A stretch of DNA of 64,000 bases from Clostridium pascui (GTDB taxonomy: Bacteria > Bacillota > Clostridia > Clostridiales > Clostridiaceae). Below, one piece after another: positions 53,562-63,958 of the stretch. Where the stretch lies: the NCBI RefSeq assembly GCF_016908015.1, contig NZ_JAFBDB010000001.1, forward strand, positions 865,065 to 929,064. Reading direction: 5' to 3'. The position numbers and the translations under genes were made by a program. Each line of letters opens with the position of its first letter. Positions within the stretch are counted from its first letter, which is position 1. The notes under the pieces are model-generated. The model made no database searches. It worked only from the letters and a program-made list of their open reading frames with translations, and was not told the DNA's origin.

Positions 53562-54599
53562 TTATAATCCCATAGATAAAAATTCTAATCCTGTTGTTTC
53601 TTTTAAATCAAACATAATGTTCATATTTTGAACTGCTTGACCAGCCGCTCCTTTTACTAAATTATCTATAGCTGATACTACAATAACCCTATTAGTTCTC
53701 TCATCTACCTTTATACCAATGTGACACAGATTCGATCCTCTTACCCATCTAGTTTCTGGTGATTCATTAACTATTTTTACAAAATACTCATCTTTATAAA
53801 ATTCTCTATATATGTTCATTAATTCTTCTGTTGATAAGTTATCTATCAAATTACTATAGCAGGTAGCTAAAATCCCACGATTCATTGGAACTAAATGAGG
53901 GGTAAAAGATATCATTATATCTTCCCCAAAAACTTTACTTAACTCTTGTTCTATTTCTGGAGTATGTCTGTGACTTCCAATGCCATATGCCTTTATGGAT
54001 TCATTGCACTCTGCAAAAAGTGAATCAATTTTTGCTGCTCTTCCAGCTCCAGATACTCCCGACTTTGCATCTATAATTATATTCTTGGAATCAATTAGCT
54101 TGTGTTTTAATAAAGGTGCTAATGCTAATATGCTAGCTGTAGGATAGCACCCTGGGTTTGCTAATATATTAGTTTTTTTAATGCATTCTCTATTAAGTTC
54201 GCATAAGCCATATACTGAATCCTTTAATGCTGATGAATACTCATGCTTAATTCCATACCAATTCTTATATACATCTTCTGAATCTAATCTAAAGTCAGCA
54301 CCTAAATCTATTACCTTAACGCCTAACTCTAGAGCCTTCTTTGTTATCTCAAAAGATTTGCCATGCGGTAATGCTATAAAAAGCACATGGATTAAATTCA
54401 ATCTATTAAATGCCTCTTCCGTGCTAACACAAACTTCATCTAAAAATCCATAATAATTTTTATAGATTTCATCATAATTCATATCTGCATAATTATGAGA
54501 ATTCAAAAATTTTATATTTACTTTTGAATGATTATTTAGTATCCATGCCAATTGTTCTCCAGCATATCCAGTTGCTCCCATTATACCAACATTAATCAT
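53562..54599 (-). CDS. argC: N-acetyl-gamma-glutamyl-phosphate reductase
   Basis: ArgC makes N-acetylglutamate semialdehyde with NADPH. The 345-residue protein has the nucleotide-binding GATGYAGEQLAW, the catalytic Cys in ANPGCYPTAS and the His region VPMNRGILATCY. GAGGTGAT precedes the ATG. It is first of the argC-argJ operon and divergent from argB-argD; the shared 139-bp gap carries two ArgR-type operators. Confidence 0.96.
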   Translation of the reverse strand: MINVGIMGATGYAGEQLAWILNNHSKVNIKFLNSHNYADMNYDEIYKNYYGFLDEVCVSTEEAFNRLNLIHVLFIALPHGKSFEITKKALELGVKVIDLGADFRLDSEDVYKNWYGIKHEYSSALKDSVYGLCELNRECIKKTNILANPGCYPTASILALAPLLKHKLIDSKNIIIDAKSGVSGAGRAAKIDSLFAECNESIKAYGIGSHRHTPEIEQELSKVFGEDIMISFTPHLVPMNRGILATCYSNLIDNLSTEELMNIYREFYKDEYFVKIVNESPETRWVRGSNLCHIGIKVDERTNRVIVVSAIDNLVKGAAGQAVQNMNIMFDLKETTGLEFLSMGL

Positions 54600-54633
54600 A
54601 CTATCACCTCAGTTATATTAATTTTTTTATTTA

Positions 54634-54668
54634 AGAATAATTATGCAATAAATTTATAAAAAATGCAA
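54634..54668 (-). promoter_or_regulatory. argC promoter with ARG box on the -10
   Basis: Minus-strand TTGCAT (54663-54668), a 17-bp spacer and CATAAT (54640-54645) form the promoter. The palindrome AGAATAATTATGCA (54634-54647) covers the -10 and resembles an ArgR/AhrC ARG box half-pair. Confidence 0.65.
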
Positions 54669-54675
54669 TATGATA

Positions 54676-54709
54676 TTGAATTTTTATAGATATGATTGTA
54701 TAATTATAC
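54676..54709 (+). promoter_or_regulatory. argB promoter with ARG box on the -10
   Basis: TTGAAT (54676-54681), a 17-bp spacer and TATAAT (54699-54704) form the promoter. The perfect palindrome GTATAATTATAC (54698-54709) sits on the -10, so ArgR binding would block RNA polymerase. Confidence 0.65.
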
Positions 54710-54738
54710 TCATATTACACTATGAATGGAGTGATATC

Positions 54739-55596
54739 ATGAATTCTCAAGATAATCTTTTAGATGAAAATAATTTATTACATCTTAATAAATATACTGG
54801 AAAAACCTTTGTAATTAAATATGGCGGCAGCATAATGGACAACCAAACAGCTCAACATGATTTTTTTCAAGATGTGTTAACTTTAAGCAACCTAGGCATC
54901 AATATTGTAATAGTTCATGGTGGTGGACCTGAAATTTCAATGTGGCTTAATAAAATTGGTATTACTAGCAAATTTATTAAAGGCTTAAGGGTTACAGATG
55001 CGCCAACTATGGAAATTGTTGAAATGGTGCTATCTGGACATGTTAATAAAAATTTATCATTAAGCTTAAGTAAAATAGGTGCTAATGCTATTGGTATAAG
55101 CGGTAAAGATAGTAATCTAATTAAAGCTAAAAAGAAATACATCTATGAAAAAGATGAAAAAATAGACTTAGGTTTTGTCGGTGAAGTCGTAAATATAAAT
55201 GATACTGTATTACTTAGTTTAATTGAAAAGAATTATATTCCTGTAGTCTCTCCAATTGGTTGTGACTTAGATGGCAATAGCTATAACATTAATGCTGATT
55301 ATGCAGCAGCTTCCATAAGCGGTGCTTTGAAAGCAGATAAATTGATAATTATGACAGATATTGAAGGAGTATATACAGATATAAATGATTCTTCTACACT
55401 GTTAAGCTCTATTACCGCTGCTGAAATTAATGAGTTAATAAGCACTGGTATTATTAATGGAGGAATGATTCCAAAATTGGAATGCTGTACTAATGCATTA
55501 GAAAAAGGAGCAAAAAATGTTCATTTATTGGACGGAAGAAAAAATCATAGTTTATTACATGGCATAACTACAAATTGTGGAACTAAAATTATATAA
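54739..55596 (+). CDS. argB: Acetylglutamate kinase
   Basis: ArgB phosphorylates N-acetylglutamate. The 285-residue protein has the amino-acid-kinase motifs VIKYGGSIMDN, VHGGGPEISMWL, the acetylglutamate-binding NADYAAASISGALKADKLI, and a C-terminal GGMIPKLECC. The N-terminal extension (about 20 residues before KYGGS) may form the helix used in arginine feedback of hexameric NAGK. The start is the ATG at 54739 behind GGAGTG; upstream in-frame ATG has no site. Confidence 0.95.
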   Translation: MNSQDNLLDENNLLHLNKYTGKTFVIKYGGSIMDNQTAQHDFFQDVLTLSNLGINIVIVHGGGPEISMWLNKIGITSKFIKGLRVTDAPTMEIVEMVLSGHVNKNLSLSLSKIGANAIGISGKDSNLIKAKKKYIYEKDEKIDLGFVGEVVNINDTVLLSLIEKNYIPVVSPIGCDLDGNSYNINADYAAASISGALKADKLIIMTDIEGVYTDINDSSTLLSSITAAEINELISTGIINGGMIPKLECCTNALEKGAKNVHLLDGRKNHSLLHGITTNCGTKII

Positions 55597-55613
55597 AGAA
55601 GAGGTGTATATAG

Positions 55614-56780
55614 ATGTCAAAAAATAATATAATGAATACTTATGGAAGATTTGATGTTACTTTTGAAAAAGGCATTGGCAGTAAAATTTACGATATTAAC
55701 GGAAATGAATACATTGATTTTGTTTCAGGTGTAGCAGTGAATTGCTTAGGGCATAGTCATCCTTCTATTATTAAGGCTATAACAGAACAAAGTAAACAAT
55801 TGATTCATATTTCAAATTACTATTGGAACACCAAGCATACACAGCTTTCTGAGAAATTAATAAATAACTGTGACCATGAAAAAGTATTCTTTTGCAATAG
55901 CGGAACTGAAGCAATCGAAGGTGCTTTTAAACTAGTAAGAAAATATGGTAAATTAACTGGTAATACCGATAAATCAACCCTCTTATATATGGATAATTCT
56001 TTCCACGGTAGATCCATGGGCGCACTTTCTATTACTGGTCAGGAAAAATATCAAAAGGACTTTTTACCTTTAATTCCTAATGTAAAGAAAATAAATTTTA
56101 ATGATATAGATGATTTAAATGAAAACTTTAACGAAAATGTATGTGGTATTATTTTAGAGCCTATTCAAGGTGAAGGAGGCATAAATGTTGTAAATTCTGA
56201 TTATTTGAAAGAAGTTAGAAATTTATGCGATAAATATGATGCTTTATTAATATTTGACGAAATACAATGCGGTATGGGAAGATTAGGAGAACTTTTTGCA
56301 TATAAAAAATTCGATGTAATTCCAGATGTTATATGCATTGCTAAAGGCTTAGGCGGCGGTTTCCCAATTGGTGCTTTTATCGCTAATAAAAAAGCTTCAA
56401 ACGCTTTATCGCTAGGCGACCATGGCAGCACCTTTGGCGGAAATCCTCTTGGATGTGCTGTTTCTTTAGCTGTTTTAAACGAATTAGTTGAAGGCGGTGT
56501 TATTTCGTCAGTTGCTTCAAAAGAAATATATTTAAAAGAAAAGCTAAGTGAGCTTAAAAATAAATATAATGTTATAGATGAAATAAAGGGCATGGGTTTA
56601 TTAATTGGAATAAGCATTAAAATAAATCCAAAAGAATTTTCAGATTTATGTTTTAAAAATGGTCTACTTGTAGTAACAGCAGGAACTAATGTTATAAGAT
56701 TACTTCCTCCTCTTAATGTTACATTACAAGAGATCGACGATGTCATTAATATCCTTGAATTAGTTATGAAAAAGCTATAA
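55614..56780 (+). CDS. argD: Acetylornithine aminotransferase
   Basis: ArgD converts N-acetylglutamate semialdehyde to N-acetylornithine with glutamate as amino donor. The 388-residue class III PLP enzyme has FCNSGTEAIEGAFKL, FHGRSMGALS, PIQGEGGINV, LIFDEIQCGMGR and the PLP lysine in CIAKGLGGGFPIGA. It starts 17 nt after argB behind GAGGTG and completes the argB-argD operon. Confidence 0.96.
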   Translation: MSKNNIMNTYGRFDVTFEKGIGSKIYDINGNEYIDFVSGVAVNCLGHSHPSIIKAITEQSKQLIHISNYYWNTKHTQLSEKLINNCDHEKVFFCNSGTEAIEGAFKLVRKYGKLTGNTDKSTLLYMDNSFHGRSMGALSITGQEKYQKDFLPLIPNVKKINFNDIDDLNENFNENVCGIILEPIQGEGGINVVNSDYLKEVRNLCDKYDALLIFDEIQCGMGRLGELFAYKKFDVIPDVICIAKGLGGGFPIGAFIANKKASNALSLGDHGSTFGGNPLGCAVSLAVLNELVEGGVISSVASKEIYLKEKLSELKNKYNVIDEIKGMGLLIGISIKINPKEFSDLCFKNGLLVVTAGTNVIRLLPPLNVTLQEIDDVINILELVMKKL

Positions 56781-56788
56781 TTATAATA

Positions 56789-56830
56789 CAAATACCCCAA
56801 TACTCTTGCAAAGCATTGGGGTATTACTAT
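56789..56830. terminator. Bidirectional terminator
   Basis: AATACCCCAAT and ATTGGGGTATT pair around ACTCTTGCAAAGC between argD and the convergent aminotransferase gene. Confidence 0.85.
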
Positions 56831-56857
56831 TCTTTAAATTAATGTAATTTCTTCTTA

Positions 56858-58045
56858 TTAATTTCCATTAAATTCTTCAGCTAATTTTTCAAAAGCAGAA
56901 ATAGAATTTTCAATCATATCAAACTGTACACAATAGGATATTCTAAAATATCCTGGACATCCAAAGCCACTTCCTGGTACCAATAATAGATTATATTTCA
57001 GCGCTCTTTTTACAAATTCAACATCATCATCTATAAGTGCTTTAGGAAAAAGATAGAACGCTCCTTGAGGCTTTACGCATTCAAATCCTATTCTTGTAAG
57101 ATTTTCGTATAAAAAATCTCTTCTCTTTTTATATTCTTCAATATCTATCTTAGCTCCTAAAGAATCACAAACAACCTTTTGAAATAACCCTGGGGCATTT
57201 ACAAAACCAAGTGTACGGTTGCAAAAACTTAAAGCACTCATAAGTAAGTTTATATCTTTTATTTTGCTGCTTGCAGCAATATACCCTATTCTCTCACCTG
57301 CAAGCCCCAATGACTTACTGAATGAATTTACTATAATTGCATTGTTAAAAATTGAAAACATACTGGGCACCTTGGTTCCATCGTAAACTATTTCACCATA
57401 AGGCTGATCTGAAATAACAAATATAGTTGTCCCATATTCCTTTTCTTTTTTCTCTATAATTTCTGCAATATATTTTAGCTTCTCCTCACTATATACAACT
57501 CCAGTTGGATTATTGGGATTGTTAATGATTAAAGCTTTTGTATTCTTAGTAATACTATTTTGAAAATCACTTAAATTCGGCTCAAAATTAGATTTGTCTG
57601 GAGAAACAACTACTGTTCTTCCACCATGATTATCAACATAAAAATTATATTCTACGAAATATGGTGCAAAAACAATCACCTCTTCTTCATTGTTAAGAAT
57701 AGCTTTTAAAACTACATTTAATCCTCCTGCAGCACCAACTGTCATTACAACATTATTAGCTGAGAGTTCAATATTACTTTGCTTTTGCAGGAATTTTGCT
57801 ATCTTTTCTCTGACCTTTGGATATCCGGCATTGTTCATATATCTGTGAATCCCTTTTTCACTATTTAATATATATTTCTTAAGTGATTCCATAACCTCTA
57901 CTGGAGGTTCTGCATAAGGATTTCCAAGACTAAAATCATAAACCTTATCTGCCCCATATTTTTTAGAAAGTTTTTCTCCCTCTTCAAACATAGCCCTTAT
58001 CCAAGAAGCTTTGTCCAAATTGTTTATTATTTTTTTTGAAAACAT
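56858..58045 (-). CDS. Class I/II PLP-dependent aminotransferase
   Basis: This 395-residue fold-type-I enzyme has FSLGNPYAEPP, VGAAGGLNVVLKAIL, INNPNNPTGVVYS, VISDQPYGEIVY and the PLP lysine in NSFSKSLGLAGERIGY. It resembles aspartate aminotransferase-like enzymes (AspB/PatA group). Its place inside the arginine island suggests supply of aspartate or glutamate, but its own promoter and terminator keep it separate. AGGAGG precedes the ATG. Confidence 0.88.
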   Translation of the reverse strand: MFSKKIINNLDKASWIRAMFEEGEKLSKKYGADKVYDFSLGNPYAEPPVEVMESLKKYILNSEKGIHRYMNNAGYPKVREKIAKFLQKQSNIELSANNVVMTVGAAGGLNVVLKAILNNEEEVIVFAPYFVEYNFYVDNHGGRTVVVSPDKSNFEPNLSDFQNSITKNTKALIINNPNNPTGVVYSEEKLKYIAEIIEKKEKEYGTTIFVISDQPYGEIVYDGTKVPSMFSIFNNAIIVNSFSKSLGLAGERIGYIAASSKIKDINLLMSALSFCNRTLGFVNAPGLFQKVVCDSLGAKIDIEEYKKRRDFLYENLTRIGFECVKPQGAFYLFPKALIDDDVEFVKRALKYNLLLVPGSGFGCPGYFRISYCVQFDMIENSISAFEKLAEEFNGN

Positions 58046-58154
58046 AATAGCCCTCCTTTTATTTATAGCAAGAATAAATAAATTTATAAGTTTGTACTAT
58101 TTTAATATAAAACTCTGTATAATGCCATACGTAATGCTAAATTAATATTTATAA

Positions 58155-58183
58155 AAAGGAGAGTTATAAACTCTCCTTTTTAG
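58155..58183 (-). terminator. Terminator of the carA-carB-argF operon
   Basis: AAAAAGGAGAGTT and AACTCTCCTTTTT form a long perfect stem after argF. Confidence 0.9.
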
Positions 58184-58212
58184 ATCTTAGCTTGACAAGT
58201 AATACCTATTTG

Positions 58213-59127
58213 TTATAGTAATAATGCCATTACTGCTTTTTGGACATGCAATCTGTTTTCTGCTTCATCAAATACAAGAGATTGTGGACCATCAATAACC
58301 TCTGAAGTTACCTCATAACCCCTGTATGCAGGAAGACAGTGAAGAAATATTGCATCTTCTTTCGCCATTGAAAAGAGCTCACCATTTACCTGATAATGTT
58401 TAAATATCTCTATTCTTTTCTGTTTCTCTTCTTCCTGACCCATACTTACCCATGTGTCAGTATACACTACATCTGCATCCTTTACTGCCTCTATAGGATC
58501 TTCTGTAATTGTTATATTTACTCCTGTAAGCTTAGCATACTCCTTTGCGGTTTTAACTACTTCAGCATTGCATTCATATCCTTTAGGCGTAGCAACTGCT
58601 ATATCCATTCCAACCTTACTGCAGCCATAAAGAAGAGAGTGTGCAATATTATTTCCATCACCTACATACGCAAGTTTAAGTCCATCAAGCTTTGACTTAC
58701 TTTCATATATAGTTAAAAGGTCTGCTAAAACCTGACACGGATGAAATAAATCAGTTAATCCATTTATTACAGGTACCGTTCCATACTTTGCAAGATCCTC
58801 TACATCACTTTGTTTATAAGTTCGTATCATAATTCCATCCACATATCTTGAAAGCACTTTAGCTGTATCTTCAATAGTTTCCCCTCTACCGAGTTGTATA
58901 TCTTGAGAACTTAAAAATAATGGGTATCCACCTAACTGAACCATTCCAACCTCAAAAGAAACTCTTGTTCTAGTAGATGACTTAGTAAAAATCATACCCA
59001 AGGTCTTTCCTTTTAAAATCTTATGCTCTATATCGTTTTGGAGTTCATATTTTAGTTTCTTAGCCATCTCAAGTATATTGAAAATTTCTTCTGTAGTTAA
59101 ATCTTTTAAGCTCAATAAATGCTTCAT
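58213..59127 (-). CDS. argF: Ornithine carbamoyltransferase
   Basis: ArgF joins carbamoyl phosphate to ornithine giving citrulline. The 304-residue protein has STRTRVSFE, LGRGETIEDTAKVLSRY, HPCQVLADLLT, the ornithine-binding DTWVSMG and HCLPAYRG. The length is normal. It follows carB by 22 nt in one operon with carA and carB, so carbamoyl phosphate is made at the site of use. It is a biosynthetic type; no arcA or arcC is nearby. Confidence 0.96.
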   Translation of the reverse strand: MKHLLSLKDLTTEEIFNILEMAKKLKYELQNDIEHKILKGKTLGMIFTKSSTRTRVSFEVGMVQLGGYPLFLSSQDIQLGRGETIEDTAKVLSRYVDGIMIRTYKQSDVEDLAKYGTVPVINGLTDLFHPCQVLADLLTIYESKSKLDGLKLAYVGDGNNIAHSLLYGCSKVGMDIAVATPKGYECNAEVVKTAKEYAKLTGVNITITEDPIEAVKDADVVYTDTWVSMGQEEEKQKRIEIFKHYQVNGELFSMAKEDAIFLHCLPAYRGYEVTSEVIDGPQSLVFDEAENRLHVQKAVMALLL

Positions 59128-59149
59128 TTTCCCATCCCCTTTAATTATC

Positions 59150-62100
59150 TTAATATTGATCTAACGAATATATTTCAACTTCATCCTTCTCATTAAAACT
59201 GCTTAAAGCCTTTATAATTGCGCTCATAGTATCTAAAGATGTTATACACGGCAAGTTATATTCCATAGCAGTACGTCTAAGTAAAAAACCTTCTCTAGAT
59301 CTTACCTTTCCCTTAGTAGGAGTATTTATAATCATTTGAAGTTTATTTTTTTTAATCTGTTCACTAACTTCTTTCATTGGTATTAAAGTAACATCTATAT
59401 CTTGTTCCTTTAAGTAAGTATAAGTATTTTCTGTTGCAAACAACTTGTATCCTAAGTTCAATAGCTTCATTGAAAGCTGTAAACTCTCTTCCTTATCTCT
59501 TTCAGCTATAGACAAAAGTACATTTCCTTCTTTTAAAATTTTGACACCTGAAGCTAAGAGTCCCTTATATAATGCTTTTCCCAAACTTTTATCAACACCC
59601 ATTACTTCTCCAGTAGATTTCATTTCAGGACCTAAGAAAGTATCTACCATAGTAAGCTTCGAGAATGAAAATACAGGAACCTTTACAGCTACTAAAGAGC
59701 TTTCCTCAACCAGGCCTGGTGTATAGCCCATATTCTCTAAGTTATTTCCTAAAATAATGTCAGTAGCCAGTTTAACCATAGGTATACCAGTAACCTTTGT
59801 AAGTATTGGTACTGTTCTGCTGGCTCTTGGATTTACTTCTATGATTTGAACCTTATCTTCTTCATCTATAACAAACTGAATATTAAATAGTCCCTTTATT
59901 TTTAATGCCTTTGCTAATCTTATAGTATAATCTATAATTACTTCCTTAGTATCCTTACTTAAGGTTATTGGAGGGTATACCGACATGCTGTCCCCTGAAT
60001 GTACTCCTGCTCTTTCTATATGTTCCATTATTCCAGGTATTAAAACATTCACTCCGTCTGAAATTCCATCTACCTCTACTTCTTTTCCCATTATATATTT
60101 ATCTATAAGCACTGGGTGCTCCTTAGAGGCATCCACTGCAAGTTTCATATATTCTTGCATTTCTTTATCGCTATATACTATTTCCATAGCTCTTCCTCCT
60201 ATTACATAAGAGGGTCTTACTAAGACTGGATATCCGATTTTATTTGCTATAACTAATGCATCTTCTACACAATGGGCAGTACTTCCATTTGGTATTGGTA
60301 TATCAAGACTTTCAAGCAACTCAAGAAACTTTTCTCTATCCTCAGCCATATCTATACTTTCTAGGTCAGTTCCTAAAATCTTGACACCAGATTTTTGAAG
60401 TGAAGCTGCAAGATTTATGGCTGTCTGTCCTCCAAACTGTACTATTACTCCCATAGGCTTTTCTCTTTCGATAATATCTAATACACTTTCACTTGTAAGA
60501 GGCTCAAAATATAATCCATCAGAAATATCAAAATCAGTACTTACCGTTTCTGGATTGTTATTTATAATTATTGATTCAATACCTTTTTCTTTAAGCGTTT
60601 GTACTGAATGAACACTACAATAATCAAATTCAATTCCTTGTCCTATCCTTATAGGTCCTGACCCTATTACTATAACTTTTTCCCTACTGCTTACCTCTGC
60701 ATCGTTCTTTTCTTCATATGTGGAATAATAATATGGTGTAGTAGCTTCAAATTCTCCTGCACAAGTATCTACCATCTTGTATACTGGATGAAGATTAAGC
60801 TCTTTTCTTTTTTTAGTAACTTCTTCTGTAGATACGTTAAGTAAATTTCCAATATACGAATCTCCAAAACCAATTTTTTTGGCTCTATTCATGAGTTCAT
60901 AATCTATTTCATTGATGCTATTACTTTTTATTTCTTCAGCTAAAGTTACTATCTTCTGAAGCTTTTTAATAAAGAAATAATCTATCTTAGTTATATTAAT
61001 GATTTCTTCTACAGATACTCCCTTTTGAAGGGCCTTTGATATGGCAAATATTCTTTCATCACTTTGCTCTTTAATAAACTTTATAAGCTCATCTATGGAC
61101 TTATCTGCAAAAAGCTCTAATCCTAACTGATAATCTAGTTTTACATCTAATGAATCTATGGCTTTTAGAAGGGATTCCTCAAAATTTCTTCCAATTGCCA
61201 TAACTTCACCTGTGGCTTTCATTTGAGTTCCAAGTGTACGATTGGCATCTCCAAACTTATCAAAAGGCCATCTTGGCACTTTAGTTACTACATAATCCAG
61301 TGCAGGTTCAAAACAAGCATAAGTATTTTCAGTAATAGAGTTTTTTATTTCATCAAGATTTAAACCAAGGGCAATTTTAGCCGTAACTCTGGCAATTGGG
61401 TAACCTGTTGCCTTAGATGCTAATGCACTAGATCTACTTACTCTAGGATTTACCTCTATAACTACATACTCCATACTATTTGGATTTAATGCAAACTGTA
61501 TATTACATCCTCCATTAATCTTAAGAGCACGAATTATTTTAATAGATGCAGATCTAAGCATCTGATACTCAACATCACTTAAGGTTTGGCTAGGCGCCAC
61601 CACTATACTATCTCCTGTATGAACACCTACTGGGTCAAAGTTTTCCATATTACATATTACAATACAATTATCTGCATTATCTCTCATGATCTCATATTCA
61701 ATTTCTTTCCAACCAGCTACACTTTGTTCTACTAATATCTGATGTATCATACTTAGTTTTAAACCACGACTAGCAATATCTTTAAACTCATCTAAATTAT
61801 TGGCTATTCCTCCACCAGTTCCTCCTAAGGTATATGCAGGTCTAATAATTATAGGAAATCCTACTTTATTTGCAAAATCCAATCCGTCCTCTAAAGTGGT
61901 TACTATACTGCTAACTGCTACCTTTTCACCTACTTGTTCCATTGTTGCCTTAAATAACTCTCTATCCTCTGCTCTTTGTATAGATTCAAGCGTTGTACCT
62001 AAAAGTTTTACATTAAGCTCTTCTAGTATTCCATCCTCAGAAAGTTCTACTGCCATATTAAGTGCTGTTTGCCCTCCAATGGATGCTAGTATACCATCAG

Positions 62101-62347
62101 GCTTTTCCTTATAAATAATCTTTTTTATGAAATCTAATGTGATAGGTTCTATATATACTTTATCTGCTACATCTACATCGGTCATAATAGTTGCTGGATT
62201 ACTATTTATTAGGACAACCTCCACACCTTCCTCTTTTAATGATCTACAGGCTTGTGTGCCAGAATAATCAAATTCCGCAGCCTGTCCTATAATAATAGGA
62301 CCTGATCCAATAACCATAACCTTTTTTATATCTTTTCTCTTAGGCAT
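59150..62347 (-). CDS. carB: Carbamoyl-phosphate synthase large subunit
   Basis: CarB makes carbamoyl phosphate from ammonia, bicarbonate and two ATP. The 1065-residue protein has two homologous ATP-grasp halves (each starting with IGSGPI and containing [12 protein letters not shown] or [12 protein letters not shown]), an oligomerisation domain (about 400-550) and a C-terminal allosteric MGS-like domain ([19 protein letters not shown]). It overlaps carA by 8 nt. Its operon with argF and an ARG-box promoter marks it as the arginine-linked enzyme. Confidence 0.97.
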   Translation of the reverse strand: MPKRKDIKKVMVIGSGPIIIGQAAEFDYSGTQACRSLKEEGVEVVLINSNPATIMTDVDVADKVYIEPITLDFIKKIIYKEKPDGILASIGGQTALNMAVELSEDGILEELNVKLLGTTLESIQRAEDRELFKATMEQVGEKVAVSSIVTTLEDGLDFANKVGFPIIIRPAYTLGGTGGGIANNLDEFKDIASRGLKLSMIHQILVEQSVAGWKEIEYEIMRDNADNCIVICNMENFDPVGVHTGDSIVVAPSQTLSDVEYQMLRSASIKIIRALKINGGCNIQFALNPNSMEYVVIEVNPRVSRSSALASKATGYPIARVTAKIALGLNLDEIKNSITENTYACFEPALDYVVTKVPRWPFDKFGDANRTLGTQMKATGEVMAIGRNFEESLLKAIDSLDVKLDYQLGLELFADKSIDELIKFIKEQSDERIFAISKALQKGVSVEEIINITKIDYFFIKKLQKIVTLAEEIKSNSINEIDYELMNRAKKIGFGDSYIGNLLNVSTEEVTKKRKELNLHPVYKMVDTCAGEFEATTPYYYSTYEEKNDAEVSSREKVIVIGSGPIRIGQGIEFDYCSVHSVQTLKEKGIESIIINNNPETVSTDFDISDGLYFEPLTSESVLDIIEREKPMGVIVQFGGQTAINLAASLQKSGVKILGTDLESIDMAEDREKFLELLESLDIPIPNGSTAHCVEDALVIANKIGYPVLVRPSYVIGGRAMEIVYSDKEMQEYMKLAVDASKEHPVLIDKYIMGKEVEVDGISDGVNVLIPGIMEHIERAGVHSGDSMSVYPPITLSKDTKEVIIDYTIRLAKALKIKGLFNIQFVIDEEDKVQIIEVNPRASRTVPILTKVTGIPMVKLATDIILGNNLENMGYTPGLVEESSLVAVKVPVFSFSKLTMVDTFLGPEMKSTGEVMGVDKSLGKALYKGLLASGVKILKEGNVLLSIAERDKEESLQLSMKLLNLGYKLFATENTYTYLKEQDIDVTLIPMKEVSEQIKKNKLQMIINTPTKGKVRSREGFLLRRTAMEYNLPCITSLDTMSAIIKALSSFNEKDEVEIYSLDQY

Positions 62348-63413
62348 TGTCCTGCACCTCCATCATTTTAATAAACTCATCAAAAACATAAGCTGAATCC
62401 TGAGGACCTGGAGCTGCTTCAGGATGATATTGTATACTTAAAATTTGATACTTTTTATGCCTAAAACCTTCAATAGTACCATCATTAACATTTATATGAG
62501 TAATTTCAACTTCATTGCTTATACTTTCTTCAAGAGCATAACTATGATTTTGTGAAGTGATATATATTCTACCTGTTTTCAAATCTTTTACAGGGTGATT
62601 TCCTCCATGATGACCAAACTTTAATTTATATGTGTTTCCTCCAAGAGAAGTTCCCAAAAGCTGATGTCCAAGACAAATACCCATAATTGGCTTTTTACCA
62701 ATTAGCTCTTTAATATTCTCTACAACACTAATCAAATCCTTAGGGTCTCCTGGTCCATTAGACAGGAGAATGCCATCAGGGTTTATGGATAAAATGTCTT
62801 CTGACAAGGACTCAGATGGAAAAACATAAATATCACATTCTCTGTTTTTTAAATGTCTTAAGATGTTTTTCTTAATTCCAAAATCTATTACAGCAACCTT
62901 TTTCCCTTTGCCTTCAATTCTATACATATTTTCAGTACTTACTTCCTTGACAAATTCCCTTTTAATTAATGCTTTTTCTTTAATATTATTAATTTGTTTA
63001 TCAATATCAAAGCACTCTGTAGAGATTATTCCATACATACTACCAGCACTTCTAATATGTTTTGTGAGTGCCCTTGTATCTATATCTTTTATACCCACAA
63101 TTCCGTGTTTTATAAGATACTCTTCTGTTCCTATGCTGCATCTCCAATTGCTTGGCTCCTCACAGCCTTCTCTAACAATAAAACCCTCTACATAAGGTTT
63201 AATAGACTCCTTATCGATATTATTACATCCATAATTGCCGATTAATGGATAGGTCATTGTAACTATTTGACCATTATAGGATGGATCCGTAAGAATTTCT
63301 TGATATCCCGTCATACAGGTATTAAAAACCACTTCTCCAAATCCATCTCCTTTTGCACCATATGAGTTTCCAATAAAATAGCTACCATCTTGTAATACGA
63401 GTATCGCCTTCAT
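62340..63413 (-). CDS. carA: Carbamoyl-phosphate synthase small subunit
   Basis: CarA is the glutaminase subunit and passes ammonia to CarB. The 357-residue protein has the N-terminal CPSase domain ([17 protein letters not shown]) and a class I glutamine amidotransferase domain with the catalytic Cys in [11 protein letters not shown] and the His-Glu in [22 protein letters not shown] precedes the ATG. The leader is about 135 nt long from the predicted promoter. No arginine riboswitch was recognised in it. Confidence 0.96.
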   Translation of the reverse strand: MKAILVLQDGSYFIGNSYGAKGDGFGEVVFNTCMTGYQEILTDPSYNGQIVTMTYPLIGNYGCNNIDKESIKPYVEGFIVREGCEEPSNWRCSIGTEEYLIKHGIVGIKDIDTRALTKHIRSAGSMYGIISTECFDIDKQINNIKEKALIKREFVKEVSTENMYRIEGKGKKVAVIDFGIKKNILRHLKNRECDIYVFPSESLSEDILSINPDGILLSNGPGDPKDLISVVENIKELIGKKPIMGICLGHQLLGTSLGGNTYKLKFGHHGGNHPVKDLKTGRIYITSQNHSYALEESISNEVEITHINVNDGTIEGFRHKKYQILSIQYHPEAAPGPQDSAYVFDEFIKMMEVQDNA

Positions 63414-63551
63414 ACATATACCTCATTTCTATGCTAACTCTTGCATAATCATTAATATTATATTTTTACTAATACTATCACATAAACTTCTATACATTGG
63501 TATATAAGTAAATTCAAATTTAAAGATAATATATATTTATTCTGCATTTTT

Positions 63552-63584
63552 AATAATTATACATAAATTCGGATAATAATGCAA
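63552..63584 (-). promoter_or_regulatory. carA promoter with ARG box on the -10
   Basis: Minus-strand TTGCAT (63579-63584), a 17-bp spacer and TATAAT (63556-63561) form the promoter. AATAATTATACAT (63552-63564) covers the -10, the same arrangement as at argC and argB. Confidence 0.6.
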
Positions 63585-63845
63585 TAGCTTTGGAATAAAT
63601 ATTAATATTCTTGTATATATATTCGCAGATTATTGCACTAAATCTTATATTATAAGATGCTATAGAGAGTTATACAAAATTGAATATGGATTCACTTCGT
63701 ATTTTCTGATTGTATAGAAACTTATGTAACTAAATTGAATGAACATCACGATAAAACCAAAGAAAATATATGAATTGCAGATCAGACGGAAGACCAGTAG
63801 ATGTAATACCTATGGTAAGGTAGTATTAAAGTTGCTTAAAATCTA
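63585..63845. other. Non-coding region between carA promoter and rRNA terminator
   Basis: No rRNA, tRNA or credible gene is visible. A 35-codon frame at 63739-63846 lacks a ribosome site. There is no 23S or 5S sequence that I can recognise. Confidence 0.5.
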
Positions 63846-63881
63846 AAAGAGCACATCAAGTATACTTGATGTGCTCTTAAT
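63846..63881 (-). terminator. Terminator downstream of the 16S gene
   Basis: AAGAGCACATCAAGT and ACTTGATGTGCTCTT pair around ATA, a near-perfect 15-bp stem followed on the minus strand by TTTAGATTTT. It lies 84 nt after the 16S 3' end. Confidence 0.85.
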
Positions 63882-63958
63882 TATTTACCGTTTACTAAAA
63901 GTCTTTCAAAATTAAACAGAGAATGAAACCTTCAAGAAAGCTCATCGCTTCTTGTCGA

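Noticed and set aside
63739..63846. Small plus-strand ORF of 35 codons near the rRNA gene
   Set aside because: There is no ribosome site and no recognisable family; the basic composition fits chance in this spacer.
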